This document shows positions 51,698 through 60,410 of a stretch of DNA of 64,000 nt, piece after piece. The DNA lies in NCBI GenBank assembly GCA_964423575.1, contig CAYRFF010000007.1, positions 1-64,000 on the forward strand, written 5' to 3'. The stretch comes from CAYRFF01 sp964423575 (GTDB lineage Bacteria; Bacteroidota; Bacteroidia; Chitinophagales; Saprospiraceae). The position numbers and the translations under genes are program-made. Under the pieces are notes generated by a model that saw only the letters and a program-made list of their open reading frames with translations, made no database searches and had not been told where the DNA came from. How positions within the stretch are numbered: the stretch's first letter is position 1; every line of letters starts with the position of its first letter.

Positions 51698-53041
51698 CTA
51701 AGGCATTATAATGATTTTATGACTTGATCTGCCTTCATTGGAAATCAGATGAACAAAATGAACACCTGGTAGTAAATCGTTGATATTTACACTGAATAAA
51801 TTATTGTTACTGCTTGTAAACTTTTGCTCAAGAACTGACTTCCCGGTACTGTCAAATATTTTCACAATTAAATCACTTGTGAATCCTGCTTCTGATTGAA
51901 TATTGAGAAGTTCGCCCGGTTTTGCCGGATTGGGATAAACAGTTCGGTCTTCCTGCAATTTAGCTGTTTCAATAGAAGTCACTAAGGTTGAGAATCGACG
52001 GGTTTCTCCAAAATCTGCATTACAGAAGTTTCTGTGCCCATAAGGCTTTACTCTCCACTGAATATTAGTCCATTCTGCATAAAATATTTCAGGCTGATAG
52101 AACGGCTCAGAGAGAAAGACTTTAATTGAAAAATTATTAAAATTGGGGAGTGGAGTGTATTCCAGAAGGTAACCGATAGCTCCTTCAATTGGATCCCAGG
52201 AAAATGTAATATTGTCATAGTAAACCTCGTCGTCTAAGGTTGGCTTAGGGTTTTTTACTTCAAAATCAGTAATTTCCGGATAGACCGGTTCTGAGGTGTC
52301 AAGCTCTCTTACCTCTATCATATTGTTTTTCATTGCTTCTGCTTGTTCGTGAGAAAAAATACTTCTGCAGTTGCTATAACTCATTATGTTTCTTCCATCG
52401 ACATGAAATTTCACACCATTAGGATCTTCTAGTTCAATGATACTCATTGAGTCTTCATCACATTGCCAGGACACGCCTAGGTAATCGGGTGGGGTATCGC
52501 AGAATCTGTCTCCTGCAGTATTACAGTTTGATCCGTCCACCGTTTCTAGATCTCCAAAATTTGATCCCGCAAAGGTGTGTGGAATATTGAATATATGGCC
52601 GATTTGATGTGCCCATTCATAAATGCCCGGTTTCATACAAAGGTTGCTTACGAGCAGCCAGTCATGACTGGGCCTGGAGTATCCGCAGGACTCCAGCTGA
52701 CGCCCGGTAAAAAAGAAATTAATGGCATCTTCAACTATGTTATTTGATACCAATTGGAAACCTGATTCTCCGGTGCCTTGAGCGTAATACTCATCATATT
52801 CAATGAACTTAAGGTCAGAGAGATAGAATTCAATATCGTGCTTTTTTAAGGTCATATTAGTCTCACATGCAAGCTGAAAAAAGTCTTCAATATCGACATA
52901 CCCGGTTCCTTCTTTGTTTTCAAGAATATGACTTATTGCACCGAAGTAAATTGTTTCATTTGTCTGAGCACTAAGTCCTATATGGAAAAGGATAATAAAT
53001 AATGACGTGAGTAGAATACTAGGTAGAAATTTTTTGTTCAT
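51698..53041 (-). CDS. M43-like pseudoprotease with T9SS sorting domain (array member 3)
   Basis: 447 residues, intact and in frame, with signal peptide (FHIGLSAQ) and T9SS domain (TVYPNPAKPGELLNIQS to GVHFVHLISNEGRSSHK). The zinc motif reads HQIGHIFNIPH at residues 145-155: the codon at 52604-52606 (minus strand CAA) encodes Gln where the other three paralogues have Glu (GAG or GAA), so the general base of catalysis is missing while the three zinc His remain. It also lacks the segment with the conserved Cys and SPELIEF motif that follows the signal peptide in the others; the mature part begins directly with TNETIYFGAISHILEN. Met-turn NIMSYSNC is kept. Its catalytic domain resembles member 1, its C-terminal part is almost that of member 4. 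Probably a secreted binding or decoy protein, not an enzyme. Confidence 0.85.
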   Translation of the reverse strand: MNKKFLPSILLTSLFIILFHIGLSAQTNETIYFGAISHILENKEGTGYVDIEDFFQLACETNMTLKKHDIEFYLSDLKFIEYDEYYAQGTGESGFQLVSNNIVEDAINFFFTGRQLESCGYSRPSHDWLLVSNLCMKPGIYEWAHQIGHIFNIPHTFAGSNFGDLETVDGSNCNTAGDRFCDTPPDYLGVSWQCDEDSMSIIELEDPNGVKFHVDGRNIMSYSNCRSIFSHEQAEAMKNNMIEVRELDTSEPVYPEITDFEVKNPKPTLDDEVYYDNITFSWDPIEGAIGYLLEYTPLPNFNNFSIKVFLSEPFYQPEIFYAEWTNIQWRVKPYGHRNFCNADFGETRRFSTLVTSIETAKLQEDRTVYPNPAKPGELLNIQSEAGFTSDLIVKIFDSTGKSVLEQKFTSSNNNLFSVNINDLLPGVHFVHLISNEGRSSHKIIIMP

Positions 53042-53186
53042 AGCTGGTTAATTTAACACTTAAGAAATTAATAGTAAGGATAGCTCAACTTGATTGCGAT
53101 AGCCTTATCCAGCTAAAACTAATAAAAATAAACGGTTTTATGAAATCCTGACAAATAATCAACTTGGAATAGCTGATGGAAACAAT

Positions 53187-53226
53187 AAAAAAAACCGACA
53201 TTCAGACTATTATCCGAATGCCGGTT
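53187..53226 (-). terminator. Intrinsic terminator behind array member 4
   Basis: In the minus-strand RNA, arms of 13 bases (53226-53214 and 53205-53193) pair fully if G-U is allowed, and a U tract (53192-53187) follows. It lies 28 bases after the stop of member 4, so each of these two protease genes appears to be transcribed on its own. Confidence 0.85.
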
Positions 53227-53253
53227 ATGTATCTTATTTAATGCGTTATTATG

Positions 53254-54723
53254 TTAAGGCATTATAACTACTTTATGACTAGATCTACCTTCCTTTGAAA
53301 TGAGGTGAACAAAATGGACACCAGGCTGTAAGTGATTGATGTTTACACTAAACAGATTGCCGTTATTGTTTACAAAATTTTCTTCAAGAACTGTTTTACC
53401 GGTACTGTCAAATATCTTCACATTTACATCACCTGCAAAGCCTGATTCCGATTGAATATTCAATAATTCATGTGGATTTGCCGGATTGGGATAAATGATT
53501 CTGTCAGACTGCAGTTCTGCATTATTTACAGACGTGATTACCGTAGAGAAATTGTGAATTTCTCCAAATTCTGAAACACAAACAGTTCTATGTCCATACG
53601 GCTTAACTCTCCACTGAATATCAGTCCAGAAAGGATAAATTGTATCCGGCTTATAATATGGCTCTGTAATAAAAACTTTCGTTGACATTGTATTGAAATT
53701 GGGAAGCGGAGTATATTCCAGTAAATATCCGATTGCGCCCTCTACTGGCTCCCATGAGAAAGTGACATTGTCAAAATAAACCGACTCATCTTGTCTTGGG
53801 CTGAAATTTTCAATTTCAAGTGCATCCATATATGGCAAGTCAGGTTCTGAAGTATTCATTCTTCTTGTAGTAATTATGTTATATTTTATTGCTGCAATTT
53901 GCTCATCGGAAAAACCTACTCCACAACCATCACTACTATAACTCATCATATTCGTTCCATCGGACTTGAATCTTTCATTGTTTACGTCCTTCTGGATAAC
54001 ATAGCTTAACTTATTCTCATCACAAGGCCATCTGTAGCTTAGGTAGTCAGGTGGCGTATCGCAGAACCCATCTCCAGCTTGTCTACAATTACTTCCGTCC
54101 ACTTTTTCAGTCTGTACTCTGCCGACAGAGGCAGGTGTGTCTTTTTCAAGAGCGTAATCGGTTCCTTCCCAGCCATAAAAAGTATGAGGCAAGGAGAAAA
54201 GATGCCCTAGCTCGTGAGGCCAGGTAATAGATCCACTTCCCAGACAGCCATTTTTAATAGCTATTGCGTCGGTTGCAGGCATATAGTATCCACAAGCACC
54301 GGCAGGATCTCCAACAAAATATAAATTAACGGCTCCGGCAACATTATTTTGTTGCATCATTTGTCTACCGGCTGTATAATCGTGATTGTAATACCTGCTA
54401 TTATTTATGTAACGAATTTCGGAAATATAAAAATTGATCCCGAAATTATTATATACTGCATTGTTTTCGCAAGCTTGCCTGAAAAGAACATCTGCATTCA
54501 CATATCCACTTCCATCATCTTTTCCGACAACGTGCACGACTGTCTTGACATGCATCATTTCGTTTGATCTCATCTCCGGCATCTGTGCACCATTCATCTG
54601 GAATTCAATAAGTTCCGGACTGCGGTATGCCTCTGTTCCACAGAAAACCTGAGCTGATGATTCCATAGTGTAACTTATTCCAAAGAATAAGACAAATAAT
54701 AAAATTGATAGCTTTTTATGCAT
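53254..54723 (-). CDS. Secreted M43-like metalloprotease with T9SS sorting domain (array member 4)
   Basis: 489 residues: signal peptide (LFFGISYTMESSAQ), Cys segment VFCGTEAYRSPELIEF, catalytic domain with HELGHLFSLPH at residues 170-180 and Met-turn NMMSYSSDGC, fibronectin-like domain (VTFSWEPVEGAIGYLLEY) and T9SS domain (IIYPNPANPHELLNIQS to GVHFVHLISKEGRSSHK). All catalytic residues are present. It is the first in transcription order and has its own terminator. M43 members include cytophagalysin and ulilysin; in ulilysin a pro-segment Cys acts as a switch, and the conserved N-terminal Cys here could do the same, which is inference. Confidence 0.88.
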   Translation of the reverse strand: MHKKLSILLFVLFFGISYTMESSAQVFCGTEAYRSPELIEFQMNGAQMPEMRSNEMMHVKTVVHVVGKDDGSGYVNADVLFRQACENNAVYNNFGINFYISEIRYINNSRYYNHDYTAGRQMMQQNNVAGAVNLYFVGDPAGACGYYMPATDAIAIKNGCLGSGSITWPHELGHLFSLPHTFYGWEGTDYALEKDTPASVGRVQTEKVDGSNCRQAGDGFCDTPPDYLSYRWPCDENKLSYVIQKDVNNERFKSDGTNMMSYSSDGCGVGFSDEQIAAIKYNIITTRRMNTSEPDLPYMDALEIENFSPRQDESVYFDNVTFSWEPVEGAIGYLLEYTPLPNFNTMSTKVFITEPYYKPDTIYPFWTDIQWRVKPYGHRTVCVSEFGEIHNFSTVITSVNNAELQSDRIIYPNPANPHELLNIQSESGFAGDVNVKIFDSTGKTVLEENFVNNNGNLFSVNINHLQPGVHFVHLISKEGRSSHKVVIMP

Positions 54724-54872
54724 AACTGAAATTATAGATTTAAAAAAATATATTGGTGAAAGTTTGGTTTAAAACTTACTCCAATTTTTAAAGGTACTAA
54801 ATTAACGAAAAGGGAATTGCCTTTGTTTAAAAAAAAATTTAAAAAAACTATTCCTTCTCACATCATTTTTGC

Positions 54873-54903
54873 TTGATATTGGTTATAGAATTATGTAATT
54901 TTG
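54873..54903 (+). promoter_or_regulatory. Promoter of mdh
   Basis: TTG (54873-54875), a 20-base spacer and TAATTTTG (54896-54903) match TTG-N20-TAnnTTTG. The -7 element ends 29 bases before the chosen mdh ATG. Confidence 0.8.
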
Positions 54904-54932
54904 TACATCTTTTCATAAAAATATTTAAACAA

Positions 54933-55865
54933 ATGAGTAAAGTAACAGTAGTAGGAGCTGGGAATGTCGGTGCAACTGCAGCAAACGTCCTTGCACATAA
55001 GGATATAGTAAAGGAAGTTGTATTGTTAGACATAAAAGGCGACATAGCCAAGGGGAAAGCCCTTGACTCCTGGCAACAAGCTCCTATCGATTATTATAGC
55101 ACGAGAATTAAGGGAACTGATGATTATAAGGACACCGCTAACTCTGACATCGTTGTTATCACCGCGGGTATTCCACGTAAACCGGGAATGACTAGAGATG
55201 ATCTGATTAATACCAATGCTAAAATTGTGAATTCAGTTGTGGCATCTATTCTTGAGTATTCTCCGGATCCGATTATCATCCTTGTATCCAATCCGCTTGA
55301 CGTTATGGTTTATGCTGCACATAGCGAATCCGGACTTTCGTCAAAAAGAGTATTTGGTATGGCCGGTATTCTTGACACCGCAAGATTTAGAGCATTCTTA
55401 GCTACTGAACTCAATGTTTCTCCTAAGGATATTCAGGCAGTATTAATGGGTGGACACGGTGACACAATGGTTCCTCTACCAAGATATACTACAGTAGCCG
55501 GCATTCCTGTAACCGAATTAATCTCTGAAGAAAGATTAGATGAGATAATACAACGTACTAAAATGGGAGGAGGAGAACTCGTGAATCTTATGGGAACCTC
55601 TGCATGGTACGCTCCGGGAGCCGCAGCTGCTCAAATGGTAGAATCCATCGTAAAAGATGAAAATAGAATCTTCCCATGTTGCGTGAAACTCAACGGAGAA
55701 TACGGAATGGATGATGTATATCTGGGAGTTCCTGTTAAACTTGATGAGTCCGGAATAGCTGAAGTAATGGAACTGAAACTCAACGAAAGCGAACTTGCTT
55801 TACTTAAGCAGTCAGCTAATCACGTGCGTGAAGTAATGAAGGTTTATGATGACCTTAAAGGTTAA
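54933..55865 (+). CDS. mdh: Malate dehydrogenase
   Basis: Oxidises malate to oxaloacetate with NAD+ in the TCA cycle. I start it at the ATG at 54933, which gives MSKVTVVGAGNVGATAANVL with the Rossmann glycine motif at the very N terminus and 310 residues, the usual length; the frame is open for 20 codons upstream but those codons overlap the promoter. Other signatures: VVITAGIPRKPGMTRDDLI near residue 73 (substrate Arg), LVSNPLDVMVYAA near 116, RVFGMAGILDTARFRAFLA near 140 (catalytic Asp, Arg) and MGGHGDTMVPLPRY near 172 (catalytic His). The LDH-like, tetrameric MDH type is typical of Bacteroidota. A terminator follows. Confidence 0.95.
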   Translation: MSKVTVVGAGNVGATAANVLAHKDIVKEVVLLDIKGDIAKGKALDSWQQAPIDYYSTRIKGTDDYKDTANSDIVVITAGIPRKPGMTRDDLINTNAKIVNSVVASILEYSPDPIIILVSNPLDVMVYAAHSESGLSSKRVFGMAGILDTARFRAFLATELNVSPKDIQAVLMGGHGDTMVPLPRYTTVAGIPVTELISEERLDEIIQRTKMGGGELVNLMGTSAWYAPGAAAAQMVESIVKDENRIFPCCVKLNGEYGMDDVYLGVPVKLDESGIAEVMELKLNESELALLKQSANHVREVMKVYDDLKG

Positions 55866-55929
55866 TCAGTAGACAATAGAAATAAGCGAAGTCCATATTT
55901 TTACGTTTATGGAATTTGCCGGAAAAGAT

Positions 55930-55974
55930 ATCCTGTTGCCGGATGCAAATAAATATCTGACAACAGGATTTTTT
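55930..55974 (+). terminator. Terminator behind mdh
   Basis: ATCCTGTTG (55930-55938) pairs with CAACAGGAT (55961-55969) and is followed by five to six T. The loop is long (22 bases). Confidence 0.7.
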
Positions 55975-56020
55975 ATACTAAATCATCTCAAAGCTCTGTT
56001 TTATAGAAAATAAACGATTT

Positions 56021-56827
56021 ATGAGAAGACAGTTGATTTTAATGCTTGGGATAATGTTTTGTGCTTATAGCTTATTTGCGCAAAGCGATAAATTATCGAA
56101 TTACCGGGATTCATTAATCTGGTACGGAGATATAATGCACAATGCTTCGGTTCTCAAGAACAGAAATATTGCTGAAAAGGAACTATCTACTCTTATAGAA
56201 AGGGTACTTAATGAGGATCGCGACTTTAAAGAGTCATTTAGCGGGATTCCCGGTTTTCGATTCCTGTATTCTCCTGACAGCACTTTCCGAATTGCAAGCT
56301 GGCAGCTTGTTGACTCCTTGGAACATGGAAATTTTAACGCTGTATTTCAAATAAAAGGGGAACAGCCAATCGCTTTGCAAGATGTATCTGAGAATGTCGG
56401 AAATCCGGGGAACGGTAAGTATAGAAGGGGCAGATGGATAGGAGTTGTGTATTCAGATATCATTTCTTATGGTCCGGTAACCGATTCAAGTTATATTTTA
56501 ATCGGGTCAGGTATTATCGATAAATTACACTGGAAGCATATAGCTGAAAGTATGAAAATTGTCGAGGGCAAGCCCGTATTTGGGAATAATGGTTTTAGTA
56601 AGAAACAGAAAAGTTTTGATAGGGAAATTCTAGAGTTTTCAGCAGGCTCCGGTGTCTCTATGCATTATTTTCCTAATAAGAAATTAATTGTTTTTGATGA
56701 TTTACAATTGGTGGTGGACCCTATTTCCGGGAGACACGGCTATGTGCCCTCAGGATTTTATAATGCTTACCGTATGACAGAAAACGGTTGGATATATGAA
56801 GAAGATGTCGAATTGTTTAATGATTAA
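56021..56827 (+). CDS. Hypothetical secreted protein
   Basis: 268 residues with a signal peptide (LILMLGIMFCAYSLFAQ, cleavage before SDK). The rest is soluble with mixed alpha/beta character; recognisable landmarks are IPGFRFLYSPDSTFRIASWQ, YILIGSGIIDKLHWKHIAES and a late acidic segment KLIVFDDLQLVVDPISG. I do not recognise a family, and there is no lipobox or sorting domain, so a periplasmic location is likely. It is followed after 27 bases by the serine-hydrolase gene, on the same strand. Confidence 0.7.
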   Translation: MRRQLILMLGIMFCAYSLFAQSDKLSNYRDSLIWYGDIMHNASVLKNRNIAEKELSTLIERVLNEDRDFKESFSGIPGFRFLYSPDSTFRIASWQLVDSLEHGNFNAVFQIKGEQPIALQDVSENVGNPGNGKYRRGRWIGVVYSDIISYGPVTDSSYILIGSGIIDKLHWKHIAESMKIVEGKPVFGNNGFSKKQKSFDREILEFSAGSGVSMHYFPNKKLIVFDDLQLVVDPISGRHGYVPSGFYNAYRMTENGWIYEEDVELFND

Positions 56828-56854
56828 TTTCTGTTATACAATAAATTAACTGAG

Positions 56855-57508
56855 TTGAAGGAAATAGAAAAGCATAGTATTGAAACTGTCAGAACAGCCT
56901 ATTATTTTAGTTATGGGAATACGCAGAATGCGGAACACCTGTGGATAGTCTTCCATGGTTATGGACAGCAGGCAGATGAATTCCTCAGTCCGTTTCAGAA
57001 TCTAGATAAATCTAAGCATGGAGTTATTGCACCGGAAGGCTTAAGTCGGTTTTATGTAAAGAATGACTGGGAAAAGGTTGTCAGTTCATGGATGACTAAG
57101 CGATTCAGAGAATCTGAGATTATGGACCAATTACATTATCTCGATAAAATATACCAGAACTATCGTACAAAAGCCAAACATATCCATGTCCTGGGTTTTA
57201 GTCAAGGAGTAGCGACTGCGGTAAGATGGTTGTACTATAAACAACCTCGGGTAAATTCTATGATTTTATGGGCAGGTTGGCCGCCAGAGGATGTAAATTA
57301 TGCAGAAAAGTCCGATTACTGGAAAACGATAAATAATACTTACGTCTATGGCAATCAAGATATATATGTTACTGAAGAAAGGATAAAAGCATTTAATGAC
57401 AGATCAGATTTGAAAGACTTGAATTTTAAAACGATTAAATTTGACGGTGGACATCACTTGTCACGCTCTGTCATCGATAAATTATCCTCTGAATTTATTG
57501 ATTTATAG
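56855..57508 (+). CDS. Alpha/beta hydrolase, carboxylesterase/phospholipase-like
   Basis: 217 residues, cytosolic. The start is TTG at 56855 (MKEIEKHSIE); no ATG occurs before the fold begins. Catalytic residues of an alpha/beta hydrolase are visible: oxyanion region WIVFHGYGQQADEF near residue 32, nucleophile Ser in HVLGFSQGVATAVRWLY near 113 and the His in FDGGHHLSRSVID near 202; the acid is probably the Asp in YGNQDIYVTEER. This is the pattern of the phospholipase/carboxylesterase (YtpP/Est-like) family. Its end overlaps the convergent tilS end by 14 bases. Confidence 0.82.
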   Translation: MKEIEKHSIETVRTAYYFSYGNTQNAEHLWIVFHGYGQQADEFLSPFQNLDKSKHGVIAPEGLSRFYVKNDWEKVVSSWMTKRFRESEIMDQLHYLDKIYQNYRTKAKHIHVLGFSQGVATAVRWLYYKQPRVNSMILWAGWPPEDVNYAEKSDYWKTINNTYVYGNQDIYVTEERIKAFNDRSDLKDLNFKTIKFDGGHHLSRSVIDKLSSEFIDL

Positions 57509-58850
57509 TCCATCTGACAAAGTATGCTTTCTTGTTTTCTAATGATTCATGGGGAGCTTTGACGATTTTAGACAATCGATAGGGGATAAGCCAGACTATT
57601 TCTTCATTTGCATCGACTAAGACATAAGTTTTCTCCTTAGCCCATCTGTCCAACTTAATATCAGTAAGATATTTTTTTACCTTTTTTGAGCCTCTCATTC
57701 CATTAGGCTGAAAACGATCACCATTCTTCCACTTCCTCAATTTTAAAGGGAATTGCTCTTGCCCTAGCCATAGAACCTGTGATTCGTCTGATTCATTTTT
57801 AATCGTGCTTATACTCATGATATGTGTATCTGCGCTATACTCAGCAGTTTCTCCTTCAGATGGAGCTGTGATTTTTATAGCTTCCTCAGAAACCTCTTTA
57901 TTATCCTTAAGCTTACGCAAATGTAATGTCTCTCTGTCCTTTAATAATTCGTAACTATCCGATAAGACTGTTCTTCCGATTTCGGCATTTAATATTTGCT
58001 CTATCCGGTCAGGGTGAAAGTTGAAATCACGTAGAAAATCATACAGAAATGCTTGTATGACATCCTTGGAAGCAGAACCTCCCAGATCAATAATTTTCCT
58101 TTCACCTTCTTTCCTTATAAGCTGACTCTTCAATTGCAGAAAAGAATATTCTGCTGCTTGAGATCTGAGATAATTGTTATGCAGAAAAACTCTTATTCCG
58201 GTATTTAAATCCGAATAATGCTCCCGAAAAAGCGGGATTAAATGATGTCGTACTCTGTTTCTCTCGTACTTGTCTGATATGTTGGTTTTATCTTCTCTAT
58301 ACTCAAAAGAATTTTCTTGAATGTATCTGAGGATTTGTTCAGTGGAGCAGAGTAGCAACGGTCGTCTGTAAAAGGAAGACTTGATAGGAATTCCAGGTTC
58401 AGACCATAAATTTCTGCCTTTTCCTATGTTCATGAATAAAGATTCCACATAATCATCCAATGAATGAGCTGTAACAACATATCTAAAAGGCTCTGAGATA
58501 GAATGGCCTTCGGGATTATTCATGAGGTCTTCAAAGAAAGTATATCTGACTTCTCTTGCCCATTCCTGGATATTGCTTTCCGGTACATCATTCTCATCTA
58601 CCTGAAATGTATGAAAAGGGATGTTGTGTTTTTTTGCAAGAGTTGCTACAAACTTTTCATCCTCATCAGCTTCTTCTCTCAGACGGAAGTTTACATGAGC
58701 AATTTCAAACTGATAATCTCGTTCTCTTAGGTAATGAAATAAGGCAATGGAATCCTTACCGCCGCTACAGGCGAGTAAAAGTTTATCAGTTTTAGTAAAA
58801 AGCGTATATTTGCGAATTGCAATATCACATTGCTCTATTAAATTAGTCAC
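57495..58850 (-). CDS. tilS: tRNA(Ile)-lysidine synthase
   Basis: Attaches lysine to C34 of the CAU-anticodon isoleucine tRNA using ATP, so that the tRNA reads AUA. The 451-residue protein has the N-type ATP pyrophosphatase P-loop LLACSGGKDSIALFHYLRE at residue 25, AHVNFRLREEADEDEKF near 51, VVTAHSLDDYVESLFMNIG near 125 and SDKYERNRVRHHLIPLFREH near 208. The C-terminal TilS domain includes RKWKNGDRFQPNGMRGSKKV near 375. It is an essential gene in most bacteria and is monocistronic here. Confidence 0.95.
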   Translation of the reverse strand: MTNLIEQCDIAIRKYTLFTKTDKLLLACSGGKDSIALFHYLRERDYQFEIAHVNFRLREEADEDEKFVATLAKKHNIPFHTFQVDENDVPESNIQEWAREVRYTFFEDLMNNPEGHSISEPFRYVVTAHSLDDYVESLFMNIGKGRNLWSEPGIPIKSSFYRRPLLLCSTEQILRYIQENSFEYREDKTNISDKYERNRVRHHLIPLFREHYSDLNTGIRVFLHNNYLRSQAAEYSFLQLKSQLIRKEGERKIIDLGGSASKDVIQAFLYDFLRDFNFHPDRIEQILNAEIGRTVLSDSYELLKDRETLHLRKLKDNKEVSEEAIKITAPSEGETAEYSADTHIMSISTIKNESDESQVLWLGQEQFPLKLRKWKNGDRFQPNGMRGSKKVKKYLTDIKLDRWAKEKTYVLVDANEEIVWLIPYRLSKIVKAPHESLENKKAYFVRWTINQ

Positions 58851-58873
58851 GAATAAGAAATAAAATTTACCGT

Positions 58874-59374
58874 ATGAAAAATCTTTTAGTATTCTCTTTA
58901 TCTATCTTTCTTACCTTCAGTTGCTGGGCCAATAATGCATCTGAAGCACAAAATACCAATAAAAGCCGGGCACTTGCAAACCTAACTGCAATAAATAATT
59001 ATCAAAATCCTACACAAAAAACTTTACCGCCAGCAAAGCCTATTCAATCAAACTTTCTTACACACGATAAGTGGTCACTTAATAGTATAGTTGCAAGTGA
59101 TGAAGCTTTGGAGAAATTATACGATGGAATCACTCTGGAAATCAGAGAAGACGGTTATTTCTCTATCTACAAAAATGGAAGCAATGAGATTTTCAGCGGA
59201 GTGTTCAGACTGGATCTTTCAACGGACAGGCTTGTACTTTATCCAAGAGAGAATGAAGAGAATTGGGGTACCTCAGAGTGGAAAGTACAATATAACGGCT
59301 CTATGGTAGTTCTCACCGGAACTGCAACTTACCGCGATAATGGAACTATTCTTCTATTTCACAGGGCAAAGTAA
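58874..59374 (+). CDS. Hypothetical secreted protein, lipocalin-like
   Basis: 166 residues with a signal peptide (VFSLSIFLTFSCWA, cleavage near ANNA) and a low-complexity linker to about residue 55. Residues 60-166 look like a small beta-barrel: HDKWSLNSIVASDEAL, LEIREDGYFSIYKNGSNEIF and SGVFRLDLSTDRLVLYPREN resemble the repeating strand pattern of lipocalin-like domains in Bacteroidota. A Cys at residue 16 (FSCW) could be read as a lipobox but lacks the usual Ala/Gly before Cys. It begins 23 bases from the divergent tilS start. Confidence 0.65.
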   Translation: MKNLLVFSLSIFLTFSCWANNASEAQNTNKSRALANLTAINNYQNPTQKTLPPAKPIQSNFLTHDKWSLNSIVASDEALEKLYDGITLEIREDGYFSIYKNGSNEIFSGVFRLDLSTDRLVLYPRENEENWGTSEWKVQYNGSMVVLTGTATYRDNGTILLFHRAK

Positions 59375-59377
59375 GAA

Positions 59378-60403
59378 TCACCTGTAAATCCCTCTGCTAT
59401 TCAACCATTCCTGAAATTTACGTGCATTCTGTAAATGCATGGAAAGTGTCTTAGCAAATGCATGTTGACCTGAGTTGTCAGCTTTTGCACAGAAATAGTA
59501 ATAGTCGTGTTCTTCGGCATTTAATACTGCATCAATACTGGAAATTGATGCAGTTCCTATGGGGCCAGGAGGTAAGCCAGCATACTTGTATGTATTGTAC
59601 GGTGAGTCAATCTCCAGATGTATTTTTAATACTCGATTTATATCAGTCCTGCCCAGTGCATATATAACTGTAGGATCAGCCTGAAGCGGTATTCCTTTAC
59701 TCAATCTGTTCAAGTACACGCCGGCAATTCGAGGTCTTTCGGGTCTGTATTGAGATTCGCGCTCTACAATTGAAGCGAGTGTATATACTTCTTCTTCGCT
59801 CATCCCAAGTTCAGTTGCTTTTTCTTTTCGATTATCTTTGCTCCAGAAACTGTCGTGCTCATCTACAAAGCGCTTGAGAACTCTTTCTGCTGTCGTGTTG
59901 TAATGCATGAAATAGGTATTGGGGATAACGTAAGTCATAAAAGATTTGTCCTCAATGCCATAAACGGAGAGCAAGGAATCATTTGCGAAAGCTTGAGCAT
60001 AATATGCTGAATCAAATTCAAGATAACTGGCAATCTTGGCTGCCAGGTAATTTGGAGTGCTTTCCAGGTGAATCGTTACAGAAACCGGCTCTTGTTGACC
60101 TCCGCGCAATTGTCTCAATGCTTGAATAAGCGAGCTGTTTTTCTCAATTTTATATTTACCAGCCCGGACTCTTTCAGTGTAATTCATCCTGTCGGTAAGG
60201 AATGAAAATATCGATTCATTCATTTCAAATCCCGCATCTTCCATTATGTTGAATATGTCATCGATGTCGGAACCTGTCGGAATGGTAAGAATAATATCCT
60301 CCTTGATTGAAGATTGTCCCGAGAATACGGCCATAGAGAGATATATAGCAACTGCTGCTATAATCAGGAAAAGCCCGATAGCAGTATATTTGATATATTT
60401 CAT
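59378..60403 (-). CDS. mltG: Endolytic murein transglycosylase MltG
   Basis: A membrane-anchored lytic transglycosylase that cuts nascent glycan strands and so sets their length. I start at the ATG at 60403 (MKYIKYTAIG), 7 bases after the panB stop; the frame extends 13 codons upstream into panB, which is less likely. One N-terminal membrane helix (about 7-27) is followed by a LysM-like subdomain (IPTGSDIDDIFNIMEDAGFE) and the YceG domain with VIPNTYFMHYNTTAERVLKR, the catalytic Glu in LASIVERESQYRPERPRIAG and GLPPGPIGTASISSIDAVLN. About 341 residues, the normal length. Confidence 0.92.
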   Translation of the reverse strand: MKYIKYTAIGLFLIIAAVAIYLSMAVFSGQSSIKEDIILTIPTGSDIDDIFNIMEDAGFEMNESIFSFLTDRMNYTERVRAGKYKIEKNSSLIQALRQLRGGQQEPVSVTIHLESTPNYLAAKIASYLEFDSAYYAQAFANDSLLSVYGIEDKSFMTYVIPNTYFMHYNTTAERVLKRFVDEHDSFWSKDNRKEKATELGMSEEEVYTLASIVERESQYRPERPRIAGVYLNRLSKGIPLQADPTVIYALGRTDINRVLKIHLEIDSPYNTYKYAGLPPGPIGTASISSIDAVLNAEEHDYYYFCAKADNSGQHAFAKTLSMHLQNARKFQEWLNSRGIYR

Positions 60404-60410
60404 TATAGAA

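Noticed and set aside
54873..54932. Upstream start of mdh
   Set aside because: The extra 20 codons contain the promoter, and the Rossmann motif normally starts right after the initiator Met.
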